Below are positions 9,552 to 17,371 of a stretch of DNA of 64,000 nt, in pieces. A program made the position numbers and the translations under genes. A model generated the notes under the pieces. It worked only from the letters and a program-made list of their open reading frames with translations. It made no database searches and had not been told where the DNA came from. The DNA comes from Fusobacteriota bacterium (GTDB lineage: Bacteria > Bacillota > TC1), in assembly GCA_009773805.1 (NCBI GenBank), contig WTXA01000002.1, forward strand, positions 372,001 to 436,000, given 5' to 3'. The first letter of the stretch is position 1. Each line of letters begins with the position of its first letter.

Positions 9552-11678
9552 CTACTCCTTGTTTCTTATAAATTTTTCCTTTATCGAAACAATTATATCA
9601 CCGACACGTTTAGTAATTCTAAAACAATTAATAATAGTTAACAATGAAACAAATAAATCTATTCCTATAGCAACTATCAAGAATCCTGTCGAAACATCAT
9701 TAAACATAATATACACAAATATACCTAACTTAGTAAGTAAACTTAATATTATATTCTGTGTAATTATATTATAGGTTCTTTTGCCTAAGTGAATTGTTTT
9801 GTATATTAGATTAAGATCTTCCTTCATTAAAACAATATCAGCAATTTGAGTAACTCTATCTAAACTACCTTTTAAGAAGGCAAAGCTAACATCAGATGCG
9901 GCCATAACAATACCATCGCTAATAGTATCACCAACAAAAGCAACCGTCTTACCATTTAGCCTTTTTTGTTCTCTTTTTATTCTATTAACTTTATCTTCTA
10001 TATTTAACTCGCCATAGATATTAGAAATGTTTAATGGTGCAAGGACTTCAGAAGCACCTTGTTTTCTTTCACCTGTTAAAACTGATACTTTATCTATTTT
10101 TAATTGTTTTAACTTCTCTACAACTTCAACACCTTCAGGTTTTAAGCTTTCCTCTAAAGCTAGAGATCCAATATATTGACCATCAACACCAACGTGTATT
10201 TGAGTTCCTTTATAGTCGTTAATTACTTCAACTCCTTGTTCCTGTAGAAAGTCTTCTGTTCCAACTACTATAGTCTTGCCTCCATATAAAGCCATGGCAC
10301 CTTTGCCTCGTTCTTCACGATACTTTTCTAGAAGCTCAATATTTAGTTCTTTTGTCATTGCTTTTTTAACTGCGTTAGCAATAGGATGCTTTGCTTGAAG
10401 TTCTCCAATTGCAGCATAGGTTAGAATAAACTCTTCTTTGACATTCTTGTAAGGTAATATTTCTTTAACTTTGTATTCTCCAGTTGTCAAGATACCTGTT
10501 TTTGTGAAAAACAAAGTGCTTAATTTACCAATTGCATCTATAGAGCCTGTATGTTTTATCAATACCCCTAGTTTCTTTGCTAGACTAAAAGCAAAGTTGT
10601 AGGCAATAGGTGTAGATAGTAACATTGCCCAAGGACATGAAACTGCTAAAAGAATTAGTCCTTTGTAAATCAACTGAGATGGATTATCTGAAAAGAAGCT
10701 TAATAAGAAAAGTATCAAGGCTATTGCACCAACTACTTTAACGTATATACTACCAATGCTCGCGCTAGTCTTGGCAAATCCTTTTTTTAATTCCATAGCT
10801 TCTTCAGTCTTTGTTATTATTTCCTTTAAGAGTCCTTCATTATATCGTTTTAACACTAATAGCTTCAGTGGTTTTTCTATATTTACACCACCGCTTTTTA
10901 GTATGCTGCCAGGCACTACTTCTTCTTCAAAGTTTTCATTTGATACAGAAGACATATCTATTGTGGATTTACCTTCCAATACTTTTGAATAAAGTGGAAC
11001 AACCTCACCTGATCTTACAACTATAATATCTTCTTCTTTAATTTCTTTTATTGGTGTAGGAAGGACTACTTTTCCATTAAGCTTGTACACTAGTGTTTCT
11101 TCTTTGTGAAGTATATCAGAAACATCCTTCTTTGCTAGATTTGAAACTTTCCAACTTAAGTAGTCAGCTACTAGGTAAATAGCTAGGACAATTAATGCTT
11201 CTAAATAATCCTTAATAACAAATGCTCCTATTATTGCCAAGGCAATAAGTAAGGATTCATTTATTTTTCTTTCCACAATTACTGTGTTATATATCTTTTT
11301 TATTAGGACTATAGAACAAAGTAACAAGCCAATAAGATAACCTACCCACTTGTATTCTACAGGTATGTATTGGGTATAGCTAATTGCGTACATTACTAAT
11401 CCAAGTACAAATAGTAATACGTTTTTTTTATTTATTTTTTTGTCTATATTCAATGTTTTTTCAGATATATTAATAGTGTCGTCATAATTATGAATAACAT
11501 CAATTATATCCTTGGTTGCCATTTTCTCGTCAGCATCCTTGACAAAGGTAACTTTCAATTTTTGTTGAAAGCTATGATAGGTTACTTTTTCTATGTCTGG
11601 CAATAGATTGATATCTTCTATGGCCTTTTTTAGAATGCTGTCATTTTCTACATGGCTGATAAAGAAGTTTTTTACCAT
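9552..11678 (-). CDS. P1B-type ATPase homologue lacking the phosphorylation aspartate (pseudo-ATPase)
   Basis: At 708 residues with the helix plan of heavy-metal P-type ATPases, it is full length and uninterrupted. Yet the DKTGT motif reads TKTGI at 392-396 (the phosphorylated Asp is Thr), the membrane CPC motif reads CPW (348-350), actuator TGES reads SNEN (246-249), TGD reads TGE (535-537), and GDGxND reads GDTISD (583-588). The nucleotide-domain HP (431-432) remains. The N-terminal ferredoxin-like region has no CXXC. It is predicted to be unable to form the phospho-enzyme; a metal-sensing, scaffolding or subunit role is possible but unproven. recQ follows directly. Transcribed from an extended -10 promoter. 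Confidence 0.85.
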   Translation of the reverse strand: MVKNFFISHVENDSILKKAIEDINLLPDIEKVTYHSFQQKLKVTFVKDADEKMATKDIIDVIHNYDDTINISEKTLNIDKKINKKNVLLFVLGLVMYAISYTQYIPVEYKWVGYLIGLLLCSIVLIKKIYNTVIVERKINESLLIALAIIGAFVIKDYLEALIVLAIYLVADYLSWKVSNLAKKDVSDILHKEETLVYKLNGKVVLPTPIKEIKEEDIIVVRSGEVVPLYSKVLEGKSTIDMSSVSNENFEEEVVPGSILKSGGVNIEKPLKLLVLKRYNEGLLKEIITKTEEAMELKKGFAKTSASIGSIYVKVVGAIALILFLLSFFSDNPSQLIYKGLILLAVSCPWAMLLSTPIAYNFAFSLAKKLGVLIKHTGSIDAIGKLSTLFFTKTGILTTGEYKVKEILPYKNVKEEFILTYAAIGELQAKHPIANAVKKAMTKELNIELLEKYREERGKGAMALYGGKTIVVGTEDFLQEQGVEVINDYKGTQIHVGVDGQYIGSLALEESLKPEGVEVVEKLKQLKIDKVSVLTGERKQGASEVLAPLNISNIYGELNIEDKVNRIKREQKRLNGKTVAFVGDTISDGIVMAASDVSFAFLKGSLDRVTQIADIVLMKEDLNLIYKTIHLGKRTYNIITQNIILSLLTKLGIFVYIMFNDVSTGFLIVAIGIDLFVSLLTIINCFRITKRVGDIIVSIKEKFIRNKE

Positions 11679-11710
11679 TTTATTGTACCGCCTTCTTTTT
11701 TATTGTCCTC

Positions 11711-11719
11711 ATTATATCA
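11711..11719 (-). promoter_or_regulatory. extended -10 promoter of the pseudo-ATPase gene
   Basis: TGATATAAT on the minus strand, an ideal extended -10 element, about 33 nt upstream of the start codon; no good -35 is visible. Confidence 0.55.
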
Positions 11720-11757
11720 AATAAGGATTTTTATATAAAGACTTTGAAAATAAAATA

Positions 11758-11766
11758 TGTTATAAT
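11758..11766 (+). promoter_or_regulatory. extended -10 promoter of lipid kinase gene
   Basis: TGTTATAAT with TATAAT at 11761-11766, 21 nt before the start codon and followed by a GGAGG ribosome site at 11776-11780. The -35 region is poor, as is common for extended -10 promoters. Confidence 0.6.
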
Positions 11767-11787
11767 GTTCCTTGTGGAGGGCTCAAT

Positions 11788-12672
11788 ATGGTTCTTGAAC
11801 GTTATTTGTTAATATATAACAGAGCTTCGGGCTCAGATAATATAAATAGTCTTTTAACTGAGATTGTTCCTATTTATCAGGAACATGGTATTCTCTTGAC
11901 GCCTTTTTGCTTAAATATAGGTAGTAAGAATGATTTTTTACCTCTTTTGAAGAATGATGATTTTAGTGGTGTCTTGATTTCTGGTGGAGATGGATCTATT
12001 CGTTCTGTCATTAGTTTTCTATTAGATAATAGTATTGATTTGCCTATTGGTATCCTTCCTGCTGGTACTTGTAATGATTTAGCTAATAGTCTAGGTCTAC
12101 CAAGAAGTATCAAAGATGCGGCGCTAGTTCCATTAAAGGGTAAAAAGTTAGCTATTGATGTTGGTTTAATTAATGGTGAAAGTTACTTTTTCAGTAGTTG
12201 TGCAGGTGGTTATTTTATGCCTGCGACTTATGATACCCCATCAAGAGCAAAGAAGAATATTAAGCAGTTTGCCTACTATTTTAGAGCTGCTACTAGGTTT
12301 ACCTCTTTCAAGCCTTTTGACTTGACTGTTTCTATTGATGGTAATCTTCATAAGTTTAGTGCTATAATGTTTGCTATTGCTACTGGTTCACAGATTGCTG
12401 GTTTTAATAATATTCTAGATGAAGCTGAACTTACAGATGGTAAGCTAGATTTGTTTATTATTGATGATTGTTCCTATTTAGAGCTTCCAAATATTGTATT
12501 TAATATTTTTAGAGGTCAGTTTTCTAATCAAAAGCATGTAAGGTATTTTCAGGCTGAGTCTTTCTATATTGATGGACCTATGAATCTGCCTGTAGTCTTT
12601 GATGGTGAAAAGGGTGGAAGATTGCCTTTGTCAATTAGGGTTTCAAATAAGAGAGTTAGATTCTTTGTCTAA
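11788..12672 (+). CDS. diacylglycerol/lipid kinase family protein (DagK/YegS type)
   Basis: A soluble lipid kinase of 294 residues. The nucleotide-binding glycine motif ISGGDGSIRSVISFLL and the following GILPAGTCNDLANSLGLP are the family hallmarks, and the C-terminal beta-sandwich (DEAELTDGKLDLFIID) carries the EAxxxDGxLD motif. Members phosphorylate diacylglycerol or related lipids, recycling them into phosphatidic acid. It stands alone on the plus strand between divergent minus-strand genes and is followed 19 nt later by tRNA-Sec, with one terminator for both. Confidence 0.92.
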   Translation: MVLERYLLIYNRASGSDNINSLLTEIVPIYQEHGILLTPFCLNIGSKNDFLPLLKNDDFSGVLISGGDGSIRSVISFLLDNSIDLPIGILPAGTCNDLANSLGLPRSIKDAALVPLKGKKLAIDVGLINGESYFFSSCAGGYFMPATYDTPSRAKKNIKQFAYYFRAATRFTSFKPFDLTVSIDGNLHKFSAIMFAIATGSQIAGFNNILDEAELTDGKLDLFIIDDCSYLELPNIVFNIFRGQFSNQKHVRYFQAESFYIDGPMNLPVVFDGEKGGRLPLSIRVSNKRVRFFV

Positions 12673-12691
12673 TTAAAATCAAGGTTTATAT

Positions 12692-12788
12692 GAGGGTGGT
12701 TTCGTCCTGGTGGGCGACACGGACTTCAAATCCGATGTTGGGTGGTGGACCCATCCTTGGTAGGTTCGATTCCTATTCACTCTCGCCA
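12692..12788 (+). tRNA. selC: tRNA-Sec (anticodon TCA)
   Basis: A 97-nt tRNA with encoded CCA. The acceptor stem is 8 bp (GAGGGTGG with TCACTCTC), the D stem is 6 bp with a 4-nt loop, the anticodon loop CTTCAAA holds TCA at 12726-12728, there is a long variable arm (TGGGT/ACCCA), and the T loop is TTCGATT. These are the bacterial tRNA-Sec features. The organism therefore decodes some UGA codons as selenocysteine. Confidence 0.96.
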
Positions 12789-12805
12789 TATATATAATAA
12801 CAACA

Positions 12806-12836
12806 AAAGGATTGAGTTTAGAACTCAATCCTTTTT
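12806..12836 (+). terminator. terminator of lipid kinase/tRNA-Sec unit
   Basis: Perfect 13-bp stem AAAGGATTGAGTT/AACTCAATCCTTT with a 3-nt loop and a T run; on the other strand a shorter T run may also end the convergent small gene. Confidence 0.85.
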
Positions 12837-12862
12837 ATATTCGATATATCCAGCATCACCAT

Positions 12863-13126
12863 CTATGCTTGCTTTTCTATTTTATCTATATCTCCAATGA
12901 AGCTGACACCAATGCTGAATTGATTCTCATCTTCTAACACAATGTATATCATGTCATCGTCTTCTACTTCAAATCCTGATTCAAATAAAAAGAATCTACC
13001 TTCAGTTTTAACTCCGTCATTATCTGTTATTCTAATTTGGTCTCCAAATTCTATATAGATCCCAATTTCTTGATTTTCGTCTTCTTTTGTTACTTTAATG
13101 CATGGTTCAATGTCTGTAATCTTCAT
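12863..13126 (-). CDS. small acidic hypothetical protein
   Basis: An 87-residue, strongly acidic protein with alternating strand-like segments (IGIYIEFGDQIRITDNDGV; EGRFFLFESGFEVEDDDM; IYIVLEDENQFSIGVSFIGDI), suggesting a small all-beta fold. I do not recognise the family. GTG at 13138 is in frame, but it lies inside the AAAGGTGG ribosome site; the ATG at 13126, 7 nt after it, is the likely start. It has its own promoter and stands alone between tRNA-Sec and the MFS gene. Confidence 0.65.
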   Translation of the reverse strand: MKITDIEPCIKVTKEDENQEIGIYIEFGDQIRITDNDGVKTEGRFFLFESGFEVEDDDMIYIVLEDENQFSIGVSFIGDIDKIEKQA

Positions 13127-13155
13127 TGTATACACCACCTTTTGATATTTTTTGT

Positions 13156-13184
13156 ATTATATCATAGATTGGTGATTAATTGAA
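13156..13184 (-). promoter_or_regulatory. promoter of small acidic protein gene
   Basis: Minus strand TTCAAT (13184-13179), 17 bp, TGATATAAT with TATAAT at 13161-13156, about 30 nt before the start. Confidence 0.6.
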
Positions 13185-13195
13185 TCAAACAAAAT

Positions 13196-13221
13196 AGAGC
13201 CCCAGTAAAAACTGGAACTCT
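13196..13221 (-). terminator. terminator of MFS transporter gene
   Basis: Hairpin with AGAG..CCAGT pairing ACTGG..CTCT around an AAAA loop, with a short internal loop; followed on the minus strand by ATTTTG. Confidence 0.55.
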
Positions 13222-13271
13222 ACCATTATAACTTATTACTTTAATTTAATAAATTTTTATACTTTTGATAT

Positions 13272-14474
13272 TTAAACTTCGGTTTTATTTTTTCCAAACC
13301 CTTCGATTCTGAAAGCCAGAATCAAACCAATCAGTGAAGTAGCAACTACAGCAATGAAAAGACTTGTAAAGTTACCGCCGAGTACCAATAATCCACCAAT
13401 ACCAATCAATGATGCAATACCATAGGCTTGATAAACAATACTATAATTTGATCCATACCAATGAGAACCAAAAGCTCTGTTTGTATAAACTGGGAATAAT
13501 GCCAGGAATCCACCATAACCGACAACGATACCTGCAATACCAATTATAAACATAACTTGATTTAAGTGTGATATCAATAGCACTGTTGACAAGATAGTAA
13601 TAATAAAGCTCAATTGAATTATTCTTAAAGGACCAAACTTATCTGACAAGTAACCTGCTAGAAGTCTGCTAGCTCCATTAGTTATAGCAAGAACTGTAAT
13701 TAGACCCAATGCCACACTACGCTCTAAGCCACCTACCTCTATACCAATATTAGCTGAAGCTCCAAGAACAAAAAGTCCAGGAATAGCAGCCATTAGATAC
13801 ATTACCCATAAATACTTGAATTTACGAGTTTTAATCATATCTCTTGTTCTAACATCAGTCTCTACAATAGATGATTCATGTCTTTCATATCCAGGTGGAT
13901 TGTTTGAGAACAATGCACCTATAAAAATCAGAATAAATGATATCAAACCTAGGAATATAAAACTCTGTGAGACATTCATATTCATATTGTTAAACAAGAA
14001 TGTTATCAATTGCTTATAGATTATACTTCCTGATGCAAATACAGCTACTGATAATCCTGTAACAAGACCCTTGTGAGTAGGAAACCACTTAACCAAGGTA
14101 GCCAAAGGACAAACATAAATAAATCCAATACCAACTCCTGTAATCACTCCATATGATATAGTCATTAAAAATGGTTGATTTGCGAATCCAGATATAATTA
14201 ATCCACCACCATATAGTACCGCACCTATCATCATCGTAATCCTTGGACCTTTTGCATCCACAAGTTTACCAGAAAGAATAGTAGATAACGCAAATACTGC
14301 TTGAGCTATAGAATAAGGTAAAATAACAGCATTGTCACTCCAACCAAATTCCGCTTTCATACCTACTCCCAAGGCACTCCAGGCATACAAGCCTGCAATG
14401 GTTAAATTTGCTAACAACACACCAACAAGTACAATATACCTGTTTTTAACTTCAAGTTTTAAAATATTTTTCAA
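13272..14474 (-). CDS. MFS transporter, OFA (oxalate/formate antiporter-like) family
   Basis: A 400-residue major facilitator with twelve hydrophobic helices. NLTIAGLYAWSAL and PYSIAQAVFALSTILSGKLVDAKGPR in the first half, and SDKFGPLRIIQLSF in the second, are OFA-type signatures (loop 2-3 GxxxDxxGxR pattern). OFA members exchange oxalate/formate or carry other monocarboxylates; the substrate here is unknown. It lies 91 nt downstream of ppcA's neighbouring end, in the same orientation and with its own terminator. A link to C4/C1 carboxylate metabolism with ppcA is only suggested by position. Confidence 0.85.
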   Translation of the reverse strand: MKNILKLEVKNRYIVLVGVLLANLTIAGLYAWSALGVGMKAEFGWSDNAVILPYSIAQAVFALSTILSGKLVDAKGPRITMMIGAVLYGGGLIISGFANQPFLMTISYGVITGVGIGFIYVCPLATLVKWFPTHKGLVTGLSVAVFASGSIIYKQLITFLFNNMNMNVSQSFIFLGLISFILIFIGALFSNNPPGYERHESSIVETDVRTRDMIKTRKFKYLWVMYLMAAIPGLFVLGASANIGIEVGGLERSVALGLITVLAITNGASRLLAGYLSDKFGPLRIIQLSFIITILSTVLLISHLNQVMFIIGIAGIVVGYGGFLALFPVYTNRAFGSHWYGSNYSIVYQAYGIASLIGIGGLLVLGGNFTSLFIAVVATSLIGLILAFRIEGFGKNKTEV

Positions 14475-14565
14475 TATAAATCTTCCTCCATAACTAATGT
14501 TTTTAAATTATTTTACAATTATACATATAAATACATATACAAGGCAACAATTCTTTTCTCTAAAT

Positions 14566-16176
14566 TTAACCAAGACTCTTTCTTATCTTACCCATCTTAA
14601 TAATCCACTCCTTAAGAATCTTCTGCTCCTCTTCAACATCATCAAACAAATCCTTACTTTTACCCATTAAATGAAGAATAATCGGTCTAGCAGACATCAA
14701 CAAAGTATGATACAAACCTTCTTCAAGATCAACATCAAGGTTGATTCCCATTATTTCACATGCTAGTTGAAAATCCTCATCATAAGCTACCCTTGCCTCA
14801 TCAGAAACAATACCCTTAGCTACCTTTGAATTTACAAACTTAGAAGCAAACAAAAGATCAGCTCGGAGGAGTGGATAATACTCATTTAATCTAATTATAC
14901 CAACATCGCCGTACTTTTCCATAACCTCTTTTAAACCCTTGCCTATCCCTATAAACTCCGGAGGCATACCTAAAGTATACAAAGAAGCAGTAAAAGATAT
15001 AGCCCTTGGTACAGAACACTCTATATGAGTATCAATACCTAAAAGTTCACTCTTTAAATTCTCGTCCTTTACTAAAGCTGCAATTTCATCAACAACAACA
15101 CTCTCTCTGGAATACTGAAGATCTGTCTTAACACCTGCTAATCTATCCCTATTCTTAGGAATGTATTTTGAAATAAAATCTACCGTACAAATCAACTTAC
15201 CAAATAGCCCAAGATAATGTTTAGAAAATATGCCAATCATTTCTTGCATTTCTAAGATTTCTTCAGATGAAAAAATTCGTGTCTCGTTAGAATCAACTCC
15301 TTCAGCCAAAGCATTAACAACCCTACGAGTCTCAGACTCACCATGATCATACCGCATGCCAGACTGAATAGAAAAAGTCTTTACACCTGCATAATTCTTC
15401 ATAAATCCATTTAAATTCTTTTTTGTTAGGTGACCCCTGAAAGGTAGTGACCCACAACCAAGAATTGGAGCAACCTCAACACCATTAGCTACACTCCAAT
15501 TAGCCAACTTGCTTAATGCAATTCTGATAGCTAAAACAGATGAAACCATCCCATATGACATAGCAGAATCTGATCTAGCCAACATTACTCTATAACTATC
15601 ATTATATATCCCATTCTTCCTTTGTTCCTTGTCATAAATATCAAGTATATTATCAACATTAGCCAAAGCAGGAACAGTCTCTACTAGAGGAATAATTTTT
15701 ATACTATCCAAAGGAAACTGAATATCATAGTTTTTGTTACCAAGTTCTATAACAGAATTAATTCGCTTACTTAGAGTAACCAATTCCTCACCAGTTTCTA
15801 TCATAGGTACAACTGTTTCAGTTATGGCTTGAATAGAAGATTTTCTGTAGGCTAAAATATTAGTCTCAACTAGAGACATTATGCTCATCAATTGTCTAAA
15901 CACTGGTTCCTTAACAGCATTAGGAATTCTAGGAGTAATCCTTACATCCTTACCTGGGATAATACCCTTGCTAATTAAACCTAAGGCAATTTGTGATGTT
16001 TGATGATAAGGTGTTAACTTACCCTCAAAATCAATCATTATCTCTTCAATTCCTAGTCCACCTTTTTCTTGCTTTTCTAGAATATGAAATGCTTCTTCAG
16101 GCTCATTTTGAATAGATATATATCTCCCTGAATTGTCCGGATGTTGTGTTCCCATACTAATTGGATATTTTCTCAT
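14566..16176 (-). CDS. ppcA: phosphoenolpyruvate carboxylase, archaeal type
   Basis: PpcA carboxylates PEP with bicarbonate to oxaloacetate, feeding C4 precursors. This short, archaeal-type form (536 residues, against about 900 in the bacterial family) is known from archaea and some clostridia. Recognisable blocks are the N-terminal MGTQHPDNS, EIMIDFEGKLTPYHQ, the LARSDSAMSYGM block and GCGSLPFRGHLTKKN, and the arginine-bearing SARPIILH near the C-terminus. The start has TAAAGGAGAAGAA just upstream. No allosteric C-terminal region of the bacterial type is present. Confidence 0.93.
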   Translation of the reverse strand: MRKYPISMGTQHPDNSGRYISIQNEPEEAFHILEKQEKGGLGIEEIMIDFEGKLTPYHQTSQIALGLISKGIIPGKDVRITPRIPNAVKEPVFRQLMSIMSLVETNILAYRKSSIQAITETVVPMIETGEELVTLSKRINSVIELGNKNYDIQFPLDSIKIIPLVETVPALANVDNILDIYDKEQRKNGIYNDSYRVMLARSDSAMSYGMVSSVLAIRIALSKLANWSVANGVEVAPILGCGSLPFRGHLTKKNLNGFMKNYAGVKTFSIQSGMRYDHGESETRRVVNALAEGVDSNETRIFSSEEILEMQEMIGIFSKHYLGLFGKLICTVDFISKYIPKNRDRLAGVKTDLQYSRESVVVDEIAALVKDENLKSELLGIDTHIECSVPRAISFTASLYTLGMPPEFIGIGKGLKEVMEKYGDVGIIRLNEYYPLLRADLLFASKFVNSKVAKGIVSDEARVAYDEDFQLACEIMGINLDVDLEEGLYHTLLMSARPIILHLMGKSKDLFDDVEEEQKILKEWIIKMGKIRKSLG

Positions 16177-16204
16177 TTCTTCTCCTTTAAGATCTATAAT
16201 TAAA

Positions 16205-16240
16205 AAGCCAGCAATAATCCTCTTCGACTATTACTGGCTT
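16205..16240 (-). terminator. terminator downstream of MpsC-like gene
   Basis: Stem AAGCCAG/CTGGCTT extended by AATA/TATT with one mismatch, followed on the minus strand by TTTTTAATT. It would end the ssb/MpsC transcript ahead of ppcA. Confidence 0.75.
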
Positions 16241-16281
16241 ACCTATAACTTGCTCGTTGCAATTTAATTGTCTTCCAATTT

Positions 16282-16650
16282 TTATAATATTAATTTTTCT
16301 ACGTCTTGATCAGCTACAATAACTATTATTTTTTCTCCAGTTTTCGTACTAACGTCAGAATAGGTACTAATAATATTAATATCTATAAGTGACTTAATAG
16401 TCTCTTCTAAGAGATGTCTGGAGTTTTCAAACAATGAGGTTCTAACTTTTTTAACTAGTTCAACCCCATCTTTATTCTTTGCTAGGTTCTTTTCAGAAAT
16501 ACTTAGGAATCCATTTTGCCTTATTATTATCATATCCTGTAAGATAATAGTGCGGATTTTTTCTGGACCTCTCCCCATGTATTCCAATTCAAACTTGCTT
16601 ATTGCTTCACTTAACAGTGCTTCAATTTGCCCTTTTGTCATATATTTCAC
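16282..16650 (-). CDS. DUF2294 / MpsC-like protein
   Basis: A 122-residue soluble protein of the DUF2294 family: KGQIEALLSEAISKFELEYMGRGPEKIRTIILQDMIIIRQNG and a C-terminal STYSDVSTKTGEKIIVIV block match the family pattern closely. In staphylococci MpsC belongs with the bicarbonate/sodium-dependent MpsAB system, but no mpsA or mpsB lies nearby, so the role here is open. It sits 81 nt downstream of ssb on the same strand. Confidence 0.8.
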   Translation of the reverse strand: MKYMTKGQIEALLSEAISKFELEYMGRGPEKIRTIILQDMIIIRQNGFLSISEKNLAKNKDGVELVKKVRTSLFENSRHLLEETIKSLIDINIISTYSDVSTKTGEKIIVIVADQDVEKLIL

Positions 16651-16731
16651 CTATAGCAATCCTAAAATTGTGCATAGTTAGTGCAACAAACTAATTTTAC
16701 CAATATTTAACCCAATTTGCAAGAAATATGA

Positions 16732-17148
16732 CTAAAATGGTACGTCGTCATCATCTAAGGCCTGACTTGGGAAGAATACATCCTCAACAGCTCCGCCACC
16801 GCCACTGGCACCTTCAGCAGATTTATCTCTATCAAGAAAAACTACTCTACTAGCCTGTACATCTGTTGTATATACTTTCTGTCCATCTTTTTCATAACTT
16901 CCAGTTCTAATGCTTCCATCAACCAATACTAATCTACCTTTTTTAAGAATATTTCCTACGTTCTCAGCTTGTTTGTCCCAAGTAGTAATTTTAATAAAAT
17001 CAGCACTACTTTCTCCAGATTCCTTATCCTTAAAACCTCTGTCTACAGCCAATGTGAAATTAGCAACAGCTTTACCTGAAGGTGTATACCTCAATTCAGG
17101 ATCTCTAACCAATCTACCTACTAAAGTAACCTTATTATACATTTTCAT
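16732..17148 (-). CDS. ssb: single-stranded DNA-binding protein
   Basis: SSB coats single-stranded DNA at forks and recruits repair proteins. The OB fold covers about residues 1-107 (NKVTLVGRLVRDPELRYTPSG; VDGSIRTGSYEKDGQKVYTTDV), followed by a short glycine-rich linker and the conserved acidic tip DDDDVPF. A second ATG two codons in (17142) has the better 9-nt spacing from GAGGAG. The usual rpsF and rpsR partners are absent; DUF951 directly precedes it and the stop and start abut. Confidence 0.95.
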   Translation of the reverse strand: MKMYNKVTLVGRLVRDPELRYTPSGKAVANFTLAVDRGFKDKESGESSADFIKITTWDKQAENVGNILKKGRLVLVDGSIRTGSYEKDGQKVYTTDVQASRVVFLDRDKSAEGASGGGGAVEDVFFPSQALDDDDVPF

Positions 17149-17334
17149 CTACTCCTCTTCTGTTACTATTTTTTTTACACGTTTAGTGAAATTCTCTCTA
17201 GAAATCATAACACTTCTTTTACAAGTAGTACACTCAATTCTAAAATCTGCACCTATCCTTAGGATTTTCCAATTATATCCACCACAAGGATGCGGCTTTT
17301 TCATAATTACTATCATTCCTTCTTGGTACATCAT
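17149..17334 (-). CDS. DUF951 family protein
   Basis: A short basic protein with the DUF951 consensus: MxxxEGMIVIMKKPHPCGGYNW, then LRIGADFRIECTTCKRSVMISRENF. The CxxC with the upstream HPCGG suggests metal binding. An in-frame ATG at 17367 exists, but GAGGTG just before the ATG at 17334 and the family's usual N-terminus favour the shorter form (61 residues). It lies between the Tad pilus operon and ssb, as it often does near ssb in clostridia. Confidence 0.88.
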   Translation of the reverse strand: MMYQEGMIVIMKKPHPCGGYNWKILRIGADFRIECTTCKRSVMISRENFTKRVKKIVTEEE

Positions 17335-17371
17335 ATTCACCTCACTAATTATTTTACCCTTAATCATACCA

